This document shows, piece after piece, positions 1 through 5,990 of a stretch of DNA of 10,871 bases; positions within the stretch are counted from its first letter, which is position 1, and every line of letters starts with the position of its first letter. Below the pieces are notes generated by a model. The model saw nothing but the letters and a program-made list of their open reading frames with translations, was not told the DNA's origin and did no database searches. Source of the DNA: Ruminococcaceae bacterium UBA2656 (lineage in GTDB: Bacteria; Bacillota; Clostridia; Oscillospirales; Acutalibacteraceae). The position numbers and the translations under genes are program-made. Where the stretch lies: assembly GCA_002359465.1 (NCBI GenBank), contig DENA01000020.1, positions 33,754-44,624 on the forward strand, written 5' to 3'.

Positions 1-732
1 CAGCCATTCCAGAATAACGCTCATGGTTACAACCACAACCGTCCACGCAAACAAATCATCCGTTTCAATGTAAATCTTAGAACTGTAGATTTGCCTGCCG
101 ATAGACAGCGGGGTGACCGCAAGCACCTCGGCGGCTATCCCCGCTTTCCACGCAAGTCCCATGCCGGTGGTACAGGCCGCGGTAAAATATGGCATGATAG
201 AAGGCAGGTAAACGCGTTTTATGGTCTTTATCAGACCAAAACGGTAACACGCGGCCATCTGCAAAAGATTATGATCGGTCTTTTTGATTCCGTTCACCAC
301 GTTCGCCCATACGATCGGCGTTACCATTAAAAATGAAGTGAAAGCCGGCACATGGGGGGACGGAATCCATACAAGCGCAAGAATAATAAACGAGGCCACG
401 GGAGTGGCTTTAATAATACTGATAACCGGATGAAAAATATCATACATCATACGCGAAACGGAAGTCAGTACCGCCAATATGTTTCCGCAAATAAGGCCGA
501 ACAGGAAGCCTTCCAGTATGCGAAGCATGGATAAAAGTGCGGTCAGCCAGAACTCGCTGCTTTGGGAAAGCTCCAAAAGCCTTTGCAATACACGAACAGG
601 AGATACAATTAGTATCTCCTGTTTTACCGTCAGATAAGCCAGCTGCCACAGTCCAAACCAAAACGCGGCGGCTAAAAGCTTTCTGAAACCTTTATTTTGA
701 AACAGATTCCTATTTTGTGTAGTAGAAGTCAT
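1..732 (-). CDS. ABC transporter permease, NitT/TauT (SsuC/TauC-like) type, partial (C-terminus missing)
   Basis: This is the integral membrane subunit of an ABC importer of the nitrate/sulfonate/taurine class, forming the channel for the solute delivered by the lipoprotein encoded just upstream. The frame is open for 244 codons from ATG at 732 and continues past the window edge; family members are about 250 residues, so only the extreme C-terminus is missing. Visible features are a first membrane segment around residues 20-35 (AAAFWFGLWQLAYL), further hydrophobic segments, and the cytoplasmic EAA-like loop (QMAACYRFGLIKTIKRVYLP, then SIMPYF) that contacts the ATPase. The start overlaps the end of the binding-protein gene by 23 bases; a GGAGG lies 14 bases before the ATG, and an in-frame GTG immediately upstream (735) would give better spacing. 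Translational coupling is likely. The ATPase is presumably beyond the left edge. Family assignment is firm; the substrate cannot be read from the sequence. Confidence 0.9.
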   Translation of the reverse strand, partial: MTSTTQNRNLFQNKGFRKLLAAAFWFGLWQLAYLTVKQEILIVSPVRVLQRLLELSQSSEFWLTALLSMLRILEGFLFGLICGNILAVLTSVSRMMYDIFHPVISIIKATPVASFIILALVWIPSPHVPAFTSFLMVTPIVWANVVNGIKKTDHNLLQMAACYRFGLIKTIKRVYLPSIMPYFTAACTTGMGLAWKAGIAAEVLAVTPLSIGRQIYSSKIYIETDDLFAWTVVVVTMSVILEWL

Positions 733-1765
733 CACCCGGCACACTACCTCCAACGGACTTCTTATTGGCTGTGAACAGAACGCTTAGAAAATCAGGAATT
801 TTCGCTTTCATGTCGTTCCCGTCAATATAGACGATATTGCAGTTTGGAATTGCCTTTTTGGCGACCGCCGCAGGCATAATGTCATATTTCTCCGACAGGG
901 CAGCCGCTTCCTCCACCTTGGTGTTGGTAAAACTGGTGGATTCCTTATACTCGTTAAGGAACGCGTCAAAGGCTTCCTTATGCTGCTCGGCAAAATCTTT
1001 GCGGACAATCAGGCAGCCCATGGTCAGTACGCTTTTGCCACCCGCAACCTTATTCCATTCATCTGTTACATTCAGCGCAATTTTAACGTCCTTGTTTTTT
1101 GTCGTTACCTGCGTTACAAAAGGCTCAGGCAGAACTGCAATTTTTGCCTTGCCGGAAAGGATCAGCGCAGCCAGTTCCGCATGCTCCGCTTTATATTCTA
1201 CCTTAACATCCTTACCAACTTCAAGACCGTTTTGCATTAAAATATAATTTAATGCATATTCCGGCACGGAACCCTGACCGGAAGAATAAACCGTTTTCCC
1301 TTTCAGATCCTTTATGCTGGAGATGTTCTCCCCCTTTGTCAGAACGGAAAGCACGCCAAGCGTATTGACCGCCGCCATCTGAATCTTGCCGCTTGTCTTA
1401 TTATAAAGCGTAGCCGCAAGGTTGGTGGGGACGGCTGCCACGTCCACCTCCCCTTTGGAAATTTTGGATACGATTTCATCAGGGGCACCCACAATCGTAA
1501 ACTCATAATTTTCGGCGGAGGTTTTGGCGTCATTGTCGCTCATCAGCTTTAGCATGCCCAGTCCTGTCGGCCCCTTGAGCGCCGCGATTTTAATGGTTGT
1601 CTTTTCAGCAGCGGAGCTCTGCTGCGCGCTGGATACCGCTTCACTGGCAGCCGGTACGCTCGCTTTGGAACTGGAGGCCGCTGAAGGTCCTGCACATCCT
1701 GCCAGCACAGACAGGGCAAGACAGACGGACAGGCCCAGTGAAACTATTCTTTTTGTCGGTTTCAT
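710..1765 (-). CDS. ABC transporter substrate-binding lipoprotein, NMT1/NitT-TauT type
   Basis: This 351-residue protein is the extracellular solute receptor of the ABC importer. It has a lipoprotein signal (KPTKR, hydrophobic core, lipobox LAGC with the lipidated Cys at 24) followed by a Ser/Ala-rich linker to about residue 52. The mature part has the type-2 periplasmic-binding fold pattern of the SsuA/ThiY/NMT1 group: a first strand TTIKIAALKGPTGLGMLKL, the segment GAPDEIVSKISKGEVDVAAV that reads as the usual 'counts of solute' hinge region, DLKGKTVYSSGQGSVPEY in the ligand cleft, and AKIAVLPEPFVTQV. The ribosome site AGAGGG is 6 bases before the ATG. It follows the Crp/Fnr gene by 26 bases with no promoter or terminator visible, so the two are probably co-transcribed. 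The ligand is not identifiable; sulfonates, pyrimidine precursors and nitrate are only examples from the superfamily. I am sure of the family, not of the solute. Confidence 0.92.
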   Translation of the reverse strand: MKPTKRIVSLGLSVCLALSVLAGCAGPSAASSSKASVPAASEAVSSAQQSSAAEKTTIKIAALKGPTGLGMLKLMSDNDAKTSAENYEFTIVGAPDEIVSKISKGEVDVAAVPTNLAATLYNKTSGKIQMAAVNTLGVLSVLTKGENISSIKDLKGKTVYSSGQGSVPEYALNYILMQNGLEVGKDVKVEYKAEHAELAALILSGKAKIAVLPEPFVTQVTTKNKDVKIALNVTDEWNKVAGGKSVLTMGCLIVRKDFAEQHKEAFDAFLNEYKESTSFTNTKVEEAAALSEKYDIMPAAVAKKAIPNCNIVYIDGNDMKAKIPDFLSVLFTANKKSVGGSVPGDDFYYTK

Positions 1766-1791
1766 TCTATTCCCTCTTTTGTATAAATGAA

Positions 1792-2493
1792 TTATTCATC
1801 ATCAAACTGACCGGACTGCAGCCGTTCAATCTGATTGATTGTAATTTTTCTTCCCTCACGCCGGATGATGTCCGCCCCGCACAAATCGTCGAAAGCACGG
1901 TATAAAGAGGCACGGCCGATGTTCAGCGTGTTGGAGAGCTGCGTCAGTGTACAGGGCAGTTCCAGCGCAAGGGCGTTTTCATGCTGCGCGGAAAGCGAAA
2001 GGAGAAACGTTGCCAGACGGCAGACAGCAGTTCCCCCCGTAAAATTATCGATCCTGCTGTTCAGAAAACAGATCCGGTCCGAAAGATAACCGATGTAATT
2101 TTCAGCTATCAGGGGATATTTTTCAAATAGCTCATGCAGAAGCTTCTGTGATAAAAAAAGGACGCGGCTTCGCTTTACTGCGACTATCTCGGCAACATAC
2201 CGTTTTGAATTGTTGAAAAGACAGGCAACTCCAAAAATTCCGCCGGAATAAAAGGTATTCATTACCAAAGAAGCGCTTTGCGGCTTCATGGCCTTAATGA
2301 CTCCGGAAAAAACGATGCCCATACTTTTTTTGTAATTGCTTCTGGTATATATTTTCTCATCAGCTTCATATTCCATACAATAGCATTCGTCGTTTTTGAA
2401 AGCAGTTTCGGCAACTTCGTATTTAATTCCGTTGAACAAAAAACTTTGCGCCAGCAAAACGCAATACTTGCCCTGTTTTTTAATTGGTTTCAT
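1792..2493 (-). CDS. Crp/Fnr-family transcriptional regulator
   Basis: This 233-residue DNA-binding regulator has an N-terminal cyclic-nucleotide-binding-like beta-barrel (roughly residues 20-125; the turn FYSGGIFGVACLF at 81-93 matches the family's G-x-x-F-G phosphate-binding region), a dimer helix around 125-150, and a C-terminal Crp-type winged helix-turn-helix whose recognition helix reads LSNTLNIGRASLYRAFDDL, followed by the wing IIRREGRKITI. Cysteines at 11, 37, 39 and 91 do not form the Fnr iron-sulfur spacing, so oxygen sensing through a 4Fe-4S cluster is not supported; the effector is unknown. The ATG at 2493 has only a weak ribosome site (AAAGTG). It is the first gene of an operon with the binding protein and permease, so it most likely controls uptake of their ligand. 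A perfect consensus promoter and a candidate operator precede it. Confidence 0.9.
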   Translation of the reverse strand: MKPIKKQGKYCVLLAQSFLFNGIKYEVAETAFKNDECYCMEYEADEKIYTRSNYKKSMGIVFSGVIKAMKPQSASLVMNTFYSGGIFGVACLFNNSKRYVAEIVAVKRSRVLFLSQKLLHELFEKYPLIAENYIGYLSDRICFLNSRIDNFTGGTAVCRLATFLLSLSAQHENALALELPCTLTQLSNTLNIGRASLYRAFDDLCGADIIRREGRKITINQIERLQSGQFDDE

Positions 2494-2507
2494 AAACGTT
2501 CACTTTC

Positions 2508-2523
2508 TGTTTCATATGATACA
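2508..2523. promoter_or_regulatory. Candidate Crp/Fnr-type operator (autoregulation)
   Basis: The 16-base sequence TGTTTCATATGATACA is an inverted repeat with 7 of 8 base pairs symmetric (outer TGT/ACA, inner TCATATGA perfect). The TGT-N10-ACA layout resembles Crp/Fnr-family sites. It lies between the predicted transcription start (about 2528) and the start codon of the Crp/Fnr gene, a position that suits repression of its own operon. The site is seen; binding by this regulator is inferred. Confidence 0.5.
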
Positions 2524-2534
2524 TATTTAATACT

Positions 2535-2563
2535 ATTATAAACATCACACCGGAATCTGTCAA
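2535..2563 (-). promoter_or_regulatory. Sigma-A promoter of the Crp/Fnr-ABC transporter operon
   Basis: On the minus strand TTGACA (2563-2558) is followed by a 17-base spacer and TATAAT (2540-2535), matching both consensus hexamers exactly. Transcription should start near 2528, about 35 bases before the Crp/Fnr ATG. The spacer contains ATTCCGGTGTG, which also occurs at the same place in the rpsU promoter (5040-5068). Confidence 0.85.
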
Positions 2564-2573
2564 TATATATAAG

Positions 2574-2606
2574 AAAAAAAGAGCACTGCACGAGGCAGCA
2601 CTCTTT
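2574..2606 (-). terminator. Rho-independent terminator after the CD1247-type gene
   Basis: Read on the minus strand, AAAGAGTGCTGC and GCAGTGCTCTTT pair as a 12-position stem with a two-base internal mismatch and a 5-base loop, followed by seven T residues (2580-2574). It starts about 20 bases after the stop codon at 2628 and separates this gene from the Crp/Fnr operon promoter just downstream. Confidence 0.8.
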
Positions 2607-2627
2607 CAATCCAGTTGTTCAAGTTTA

Positions 2628-3056
2628 TTATTGGTGATCGCAATCGTCACAGCCGCAGCCGTCGTCATCCTCATCGATGTCGAATTCCAGTGTTTCACCG
2701 CAATTCGGGCAGTCCATCTGGCCGTCCTCAATAATATCCTCTGACAGGCAAATGGTCTCATGGCAGTTCGGGCAAGTTACTTCATAGTAGCAGTCCCCTT
2801 CATCGTCATCACCGTCTTCGTCCCCGTCGTCCTCATCTTCATAAAAATCTTCTTCCAGAGAACCCAGGTCCTCATCGACAGCGTCAAGCTGGTCTGCCAT
2901 GTCATCAAAGCTGTCCTGCATATCGGAAACGGATGCTGCCATGTCGTCCAACAAATCAATTATTGCGTTAATGACCTTAACTTCTTTTTTGTTTTCATCA
3001 AGCTCCAGGCCTTCCGCAAGGCCGCGAATGTAAGCAACCTTTTCTTTGTTTGTCAT
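2628..3056 (-). CDS. CD1247 N-terminal domain-type acidic zinc-ribbon protein
   Basis: This 142-residue cytosolic protein is of unknown function and resembles the clostridial family known by its 'CD1247 N-terminal domain'. Residues 1-40 (TNKEKVAYIRGLAEGLELD onward) form the recognisable helical domain; residues 40-70 are probably a coiled coil; 70-88 is an almost purely Asp/Glu/Gly run; residues 95-119 form a zinc ribbon with CPNC at 95-98 and CPNC at 116-119; the tail ends in a Cys/Asp-rich GCGCDDCDHQ that could bind metal. An in-frame start eight codons upstream (3080) exists, but AAAGGAGG lies 7 bases before the ATG at 3056, so that start is preferred. It follows efp by 47 bases with no terminator between them, so it is likely co-transcribed. 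Family recognised from memory; function not known. Confidence 0.85.
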   Translation of the reverse strand: MTNKEKVAYIRGLAEGLELDENKKEVKVINAIIDLLDDMAASVSDMQDSFDDMADQLDAVDEDLGSLEEDFYEDEDDGDEDGDDDEGDCYYEVTCPNCHETICLSEDIIEDGQMDCPNCGETLEFDIDEDDDGCGCDDCDHQ

Positions 3057-3103
3057 AATTCTGCCTCCTTTTAATTTCATTCATTGAACATGCATAGTGT
3101 TGG

Positions 3104-3661
3104 TTATGCACGCTCCATATATTCGCCGGTACGGGTATCTATTCTTATTTTTTCTCCTTCCTCAATAAACAGAGGAACATTGATTTCAGCACCGGTCTCT
3201 ACTGTGGCGGGCTTCAGCGCGTTGGTAGCAGTGTTTCCCTTAAAGCCCGGGTCTGTTTTTGTGACTTGAAGCTCTACAAAGTTCGGCGGCTCAACCCCGA
3301 ACACATTTCCTTTGTAGGAAAGCACTTTGCAGTTCATATTTTCCTGAACGAATTTAAAATTATCGCCAAGAACACTTTTATTAATTGGAGTCTGCTCGAA
3401 TGTTTCCGAGTCCATGAAATAATATAAATCCCCATCGTTATAAAGATACTGCATGTCCTTGCGCTCAATATAAGCGGTCGGGTATTTGTCATTCGGATTG
3501 AAAGTTCTTTCAACCACACTGCCGGTAATTACATTTCTGATTTTTGTACGGACAAACGCCGCGCCTTTTCCCGGCTTGACATGCTGAAATTCAATAATAG
3601 AAACAACGTTGCCATCCATTTCAAATGTAACGCCGTTCCTGAAATCGCCTGCTGATATCAT
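3104..3661 (-). CDS. efp: Translation elongation factor P
   Basis: EF-P binds the ribosome between the P and E sites and relieves stalling at consecutive prolines. The product is 185 residues, the usual length, starting [10 protein letters not shown]. Three domains fit: the N-terminal KOW-like domain with tip loop VKPGKGAAF, then two OB-fold domains ending in [13 protein letters not shown]. The loop-tip lysine is K32, the residue modified (5-aminopentanol) in Bacillus subtilis EF-P; the surrounding PGKG favours that mode over arginine rhamnosylation. A start five codons upstream (3676) overlaps the ribosome site GGAGG, which is spaced 8 bases from the ATG at 3661, so 3661 is chosen. It lies 79 bases after aroQ; in many Firmicutes a Xaa-Pro peptidase gene (pepP) sits between them, and it is absent here. 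Confidence 0.97.
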   Translation of the reverse strand: MISAGDFRNGVTFEMDGNVVSIIEFQHVKPGKGAAFVRTKIRNVITGSVVERTFNPNDKYPTAYIERKDMQYLYNDGDLYYFMDSETFEQTPINKSVLGDNFKFVQENMNCKVLSYKGNVFGVEPPNFVELQVTKTDPGFKGNTATNALKPATVETGAEINVPLFIEEGEKIRIDTRTGEYMERA

Positions 3662-3695
3662 GGTAATATCCTCCAATAATTTTTTGCCAACTATT

Positions 3696-3724
3696 ATCTT
3701 ATAATAATTTCAGAAATTTTTCAA
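3696..3724 (-). promoter_or_regulatory. Possible promoter of efp
   Basis: In the 79-base AT-rich gap between aroQ and efp the minus strand shows TTGAAA (3724-3719), 17 bases, then TAAGAT (3701-3696). No terminator hairpin is visible after aroQ, so efp may be served both by readthrough and by this promoter. The hexamers are imperfect in an AT-rich stretch, so the call is moderate. Confidence 0.4.
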
Positions 3725-3740
3725 GATATTTTTAATTGAA

Positions 3741-4178
3741 TTACATTAAATCCTTTAATGCCGCAAGTGCGAGGAAATAGCTGTTTTTCCCGAATCCGGC
3801 AATCTGGCCGGCACATACTTCGGAAATAACGCTCTTGTGGCGGAATTCCTCGCGTGCGTAAATATTGCTCATATGGGTCTCCACAAAAGGGATCCTGACA
3901 CAGGCGATTGCATCCCGCAGCGCATAGCTGTAATGTGTAAGTGCGCCCGCGTTGATGACTACGCCCTGATAGACCCCGCGCGCGCTGTGAATCTTGTCAA
4001 TCAGATCGCCTTCGTGGTTGGACTGAAAAATGTCACAGTCATAATCGAGCTTTTTTGCGTTCTCAATAATCTGTAAATGAATGCTCTCTGCGGTTTCGTC
4101 CCCATAAACACCTTTTTCGCGAACACCCACCATATTGAGGTTTGGCCCAAGCAGGACAAGAACTTTTTTTCTGCTCAT
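3741..4178 (-). CDS. aroQ: Type II 3-dehydroquinate dehydratase
   Basis: This enzyme converts 3-dehydroquinate to 3-dehydroshikimate in the shikimate pathway. The 145-residue length and motifs are those of the dodecameric type II family: GPNLN at 11-15, the flexible lid with R20 and the catalytic Tyr Y25 (VYGDE), QSNHEGDLID at 52-61, INAGALTHYSYALRDA at 75-90, and ETHMSNIYAREEFR at 100-113 with the catalytic His at 102. All key residues appear intact. AAGGTG precedes the ATG at 4178; a TTG one codon earlier (4181) is possible but less likely. It begins 12 bases after the yqeG stop, so the pair is co-transcribed. No other aro gene is in the window. Confidence 0.96.
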   Translation of the reverse strand: MSRKKVLVLLGPNLNMVGVREKGVYGDETAESIHLQIIENAKKLDYDCDIFQSNHEGDLIDKIHSARGVYQGVVINAGALTHYSYALRDAIACVRIPFVETHMSNIYAREEFRHKSVISEVCAGQIAGFGKNSYFLALAALKDLM

Positions 4179-4190
4179 CAAAACACCTTC

Positions 4191-4706
4191 TTAATCAAAG
4201 TATTTCTTTCCCCGTCCCGTTGCCTTTATTATGTAACGGATCGGCTTTTCCATACCGCGGCGTATGGCAAAGGAAAATGATTTTTCCTTGCCTGTCGGAA
4301 CGAGCAGAATGGATTTCATAAATGCTAAATTGGAGCCGATTACATCGGTAAAAACCTGATCCCCAACCACAACAACCTCTTTGCGCTTCACACCCATCTG
4401 ATGAATCGCGCGGTAATATGCAAGAGGAAGCGGCTTTAAAGAAAGGGACAGAAAAGGCAGACCGTATTTTGCCGCAAACGGTTCTACCCTTTTCTTGAAA
4501 TTGTTTGACATAATGATGATGCTGATACCGTTTTCATGCATGTTCCGGGTCCATTCTATCGTCCCTTCAAACGGCACCTGTGAACCGTGAATGGCCAGTG
4601 TGTTGTCTACGTCAAGGATAATTGCCCGGGCATTCATGGCGCGGATAAGCTTTGGAGTAATATCGGTAACCTTATCCACAGCAACAGTAGGCAAAAACAA
4701 TGCCAA
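4191..4706 (-). CDS. yqeG: YqeG-family HAD-superfamily (subclass IIIA) phosphatase
   Basis: The product is a small HAD hydrolase of about 171 residues. The four HAD motifs are intact: ILDVDNTL with nucleophile D32 and acid D34, IIMSNN (S67), the motif III lysine in SLKPLP (K91), and VVVGDQVFTD (D116, D121). The physiological substrate of YqeG is not settled; relatives act on phosphatidylglycerophosphate or other phosphoesters. The frame extends upstream to 4763, but that part would translate the rpsU terminator. GGAGGG (minus strand, 4719-4714) is 7 bases before TTG at 4706, giving an N-terminus (ALFLPTVAVDKVTDI) that fits the family, so a TTG start is chosen. The ribosome site is inside a short hairpin. 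aroQ follows closely. Confidence 0.9.
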   Translation of the reverse strand: MALFLPTVAVDKVTDITPKLIRAMNARAIILDVDNTLAIHGSQVPFEGTIEWTRNMHENGISIIIMSNNFKKRVEPFAAKYGLPFLSLSLKPLPLAYYRAIHQMGVKRKEVVVVGDQVFTDVIGSNLAFMKSILLVPTGKEKSFSFAIRRGMEKPIRYIIKATGRGKKYFD

Positions 4707-4713
4707 TAACAAG

Positions 4714-4730
4714 CCCTCCGTTTCGGAGAA
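4714..4730 (-). promoter_or_regulatory. Hairpin covering the yqeG ribosome-binding site
   Basis: On the minus strand TTCTCCG, AAA, CGGAGGG forms a stem of five Watson-Crick pairs plus two G-U pairs with a three-base loop. The 3' arm is the GGAGGG ribosome site used by the TTG start at 4706. It would lower yqeG translation unless opened. The structure is seen; a regulatory role is inferred. Confidence 0.45.
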
Positions 4731-4744
4731 ATTTAAAATCAAGC

Positions 4745-4773
4745 TAAAAAAGCGGGCAATCAAGCCCGCTTTT
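4745..4773 (-). terminator. Rho-independent terminator of rpsU
   Basis: The minus strand shows AAAAGCGGGC, loop TTGATT, GCCCGCTTTT, a perfect 10-bp stem whose 3' side runs into a T tract. It lies about 27 bases after the rpsU stop and upstream of the yqeG ribosome site, so yqeG depends on readthrough or a promoter not seen. Confidence 0.9.
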
Positions 4774-4799
4774 CCAAATCGATTTTTGTACTGTTCCGC

Positions 4800-4976
4800 T
4801 TACTTGAACTTGCGTTTGCGGGCTGCTTCGGATTTCTTCTTACGCTTAACAGAAGGCTTTTCATATGCTTCTCTCTTGCGAACCTCAGCAATAACCCCGG
4901 CTCTTGCGCACTGCTTCTTAAACCTTCTTAGAGCGCTGTCCAAGGATTCGTTGTCTTTAATTCTGATCTCAGCCAT
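4800..4976 (-). CDS. rpsU: 30S ribosomal protein bS21
   Basis: The 58-residue basic protein begins [20 protein letters not shown] and ends in the lysine/arginine-rich tail [14 protein letters not shown], which is the bS21 pattern over its full usual length. It sits on the 30S platform near the anti-Shine-Dalgarno end of 16S rRNA and assists initiation. GGAGGG is 9 bases before the ATG. It has its own consensus promoter and a terminator. The gene was identified by translating the minus strand directly; it is too short for the usual 60-residue cut-off. Confidence 0.97.
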   Translation of the reverse strand: MAEIRIKDNESLDSALRRFKKQCARAGVIAEVRKREAYEKPSVKRKKKSEAARKRKFK

Positions 4977-5039
4977 TTATCTTTTCCCTCCCATCCGCCA
5001 TAAGGCAGGGGTATTAGTAAGTCATATTACATAAAAATA

Positions 5040-5068
5040 ATTATACATAACACACCGGAATATGTCAA
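5040..5068 (-). promoter_or_regulatory. Sigma-A promoter of rpsU
   Basis: The minus strand carries TTGACA (5068-5063), a 17-base spacer and TATAAT (5045-5040), exact consensus. The leader to the ATG at 4976 is about 57 bases. The spacer contains ATTCCGGTGTG at the same offset as in the Crp/Fnr operon promoter (2535-2563); the two 29-base promoters agree at 25 positions. Confidence 0.85.
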
Positions 5069-5116
5069 GCCCAATGTGCTAACTTTGCAGAAGTTGCATG
5101 AGTTGCGAATTTTGTA

Positions 5117-5145
5117 TTGACATAAAAAAGAGAAAATGATAAGAT
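5117..5145 (+). promoter_or_regulatory. Promoter of tRNA-Trp
   Basis: TTGACA (5117-5122), 17 bases, then TAAGAT (5140-5145), about 27 bases before the tRNA. It fires away from the rpsU promoter. The rest of the 195-base gap between rpsU and the tRNA shows no gene, T-box or riboswitch that I can recognise. Confidence 0.7.
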
Positions 5146-5171
5146 AATATCCGCAGTTCAAAAATACATAC

Positions 5172-5247
5172 AGGGGTATAGCTCAGTTGGTAGAGCAGTG
5201 GTCTCCAAAACCACGTGCCGAGGGTTCAAGTCCTTCTGCCCCTGCCA
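5172..5247 (+). tRNA. tRNA-Trp (anticodon CCA)
   Basis: The 76-base cloverleaf has acceptor stem AGGGGTA/TGCCCCT, D arm with AGTTGGTA, anticodon stem GTGGT/ACCAC with loop CTCCAAA (anticodon CCA), T loop TTCAAGT, discriminator G and an encoded CCA end. It is a single-gene unit with its own promoter and terminator. Confidence 0.97.
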
Positions 5248-5253
5248 GCGATT

Positions 5254-5284
5254 CGCGCTCACAGTTTTGTGGGCGCGTTTTTTT
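5254..5284 (+). terminator. Rho-independent terminator of tRNA-Trp
   Basis: CGCGCTCACA, loop GTTT, TGTGGGCGCG forms a 10-bp stem (one G-U pair) followed by seven T residues (5278-5284). It lies in the gap to the convergent YxjI-like gene; the opposite strand has no T tract after the stem, so it is mainly a plus-strand terminator. Confidence 0.92.
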
Positions 5285-5297
5285 GTGCTGTTTTTAT

Positions 5298-5777
5298 TTA
5301 TTTGGAATCATTGTGCAGGCAGTTATCTATTGCGATTACCAGCGTGGTAAAAAACGCGGCATCCTCCGGCTTTTCCACAGTAAGGCAGTAGGTGTCGCCC
5401 CAAGAGAGCCATTGTTTATGGATCTGACCGAAAATCTGTCCGTCACGCTGGATGTTAAAATCCATTTCCAGAAAGCTGCCTTCAATTTCAAAATCGCCGT
5501 AGCTGCTCTGCACATTCAGTCTTGGCGTAAAAAATGAAAACTCTTTTTTTATTCTCGCACAAAACGTATTTCCCATGAAAATTTCATATTCGGGAAGAAA
5601 TGTCAGAACCTTCTGTTTAATATAATACAGTTCTCTGCCATTTAAATCATAAAGATGTATTTTTGCCCCCCAGCTGAAAAGCTCCCCTTCCACAGAATAA
5701 ACCGGCTCTCCCAATTCATCGCAGACATTGTATTTATCCTTGAAGGAAAAGATTTTTTGCTTGATGTACAGGTTCAA
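5298..5777 (-). CDS. LURP-one-related (YxjI-like) protein
   Basis: The 159-residue protein has the N-terminus NLYIKQKIFSFKDKYNVCDE and the repeated beta-strand pattern (GEPVYSVEGELFSWGAKIHLYD, YYIKQKVLTFLPEYEIF, WGDTYCLTV) of the YxjI/LURP-one family, which adopts a Tubby-like barrel. The biochemical role is unknown; a lipid or scramblase-like role is only a suggestion from the fold. No signal peptide or membrane segment is seen. An in-frame ATG at 5795 sits on the ribosome site itself: GGAGG is 7 bases before TTG at 5777, which gives the family's normal start, so TTG is chosen. It converges with tRNA-Trp and diverges from the exporter operon. Confidence 0.82.
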   Translation of the reverse strand: MNLYIKQKIFSFKDKYNVCDELGEPVYSVEGELFSWGAKIHLYDLNGRELYYIKQKVLTFLPEYEIFMGNTFCARIKKEFSFFTPRLNVQSSYGDFEIEGSFLEMDFNIQRDGQIFGQIHKQWLSWGDTYCLTVEKPEDAAFFTTLVIAIDNCLHNDSK

Positions 5778-5822
5778 AAAAACGCCTCCATTCATATCTG
5801 CCGTAAAACATAATTTATCTTT

Positions 5823-5850
5823 ATCTTATCATAAACAGAGAAATATTCAA
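5823..5850 (-). promoter_or_regulatory. Possible promoter of the YxjI-like gene
   Basis: The minus strand shows TTGAAT (5850-5845), 16 bases, then TAAGAT (5828-5823), about 45 bases before the TTG start. The match is partial and the region is AT-rich. Confidence 0.4.
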
Positions 5851-5894
5851 GCGACTATTTTATTTCATTTTCAGAATGATTACATATTTGTTTG

Positions 5895-5923
5895 TTGTTT
5901 TCAATACAGAATCATATTAGAAT
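5895..5923 (+). promoter_or_regulatory. Possible promoter of the MacB-like exporter operon
   Basis: TTGTTT (5895-5900), 17 bases, TAGAAT (5918-5923), then a leader of about 60 bases to the ATG at 5991. The -35 is weak (3 of 6), which could mean an activator is needed. No regulator gene adjoins the operon and no clear inverted repeat was found in this gap. Confidence 0.35.
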
Positions 5924-5990
5924 AGAAGTTACCAGATTATTACTTTTTTATTGCCTGAATTTAATATTTATTTAAGTTTGGAGAGTCCTT

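Noticed and set aside
837..1247. 136-residue plus-strand open frame
   Set aside because: It is the antisense shadow of the substrate-binding lipoprotein gene, which has a lipobox, ribosome site and operon context.
2541..2557. TGTGA half-site inside the Crp/Fnr promoter spacer, considered as an E. coli-type Crp site
   Set aside because: There is no matching TCACA at the right distance, and the same bases belong to the spacer element shared with rpsU.
4591..5034. 147-residue plus-strand open frame
   Set aside because: It is antisense to yqeG, the rpsU terminator and all of rpsU, with no ribosome site; rpsU is clearly the real gene.
4977..5171. Gap between rpsU and tRNA-Trp examined for a T-box, riboswitch or small gene
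   Set aside because: Apart from two divergent promoters and a weak GCC-TTAT-GGC hairpin in the rpsU leader, no conserved motif or convincing open frame is present.
5187..5537. Plus-strand open frame starting inside tRNA-Trp (MVEQWSPKPRAEGSSPSAPA)
   Set aside because: It begins within the tRNA, crosses its terminator and then runs antisense to the YxjI-like gene; a known type of spurious frame.
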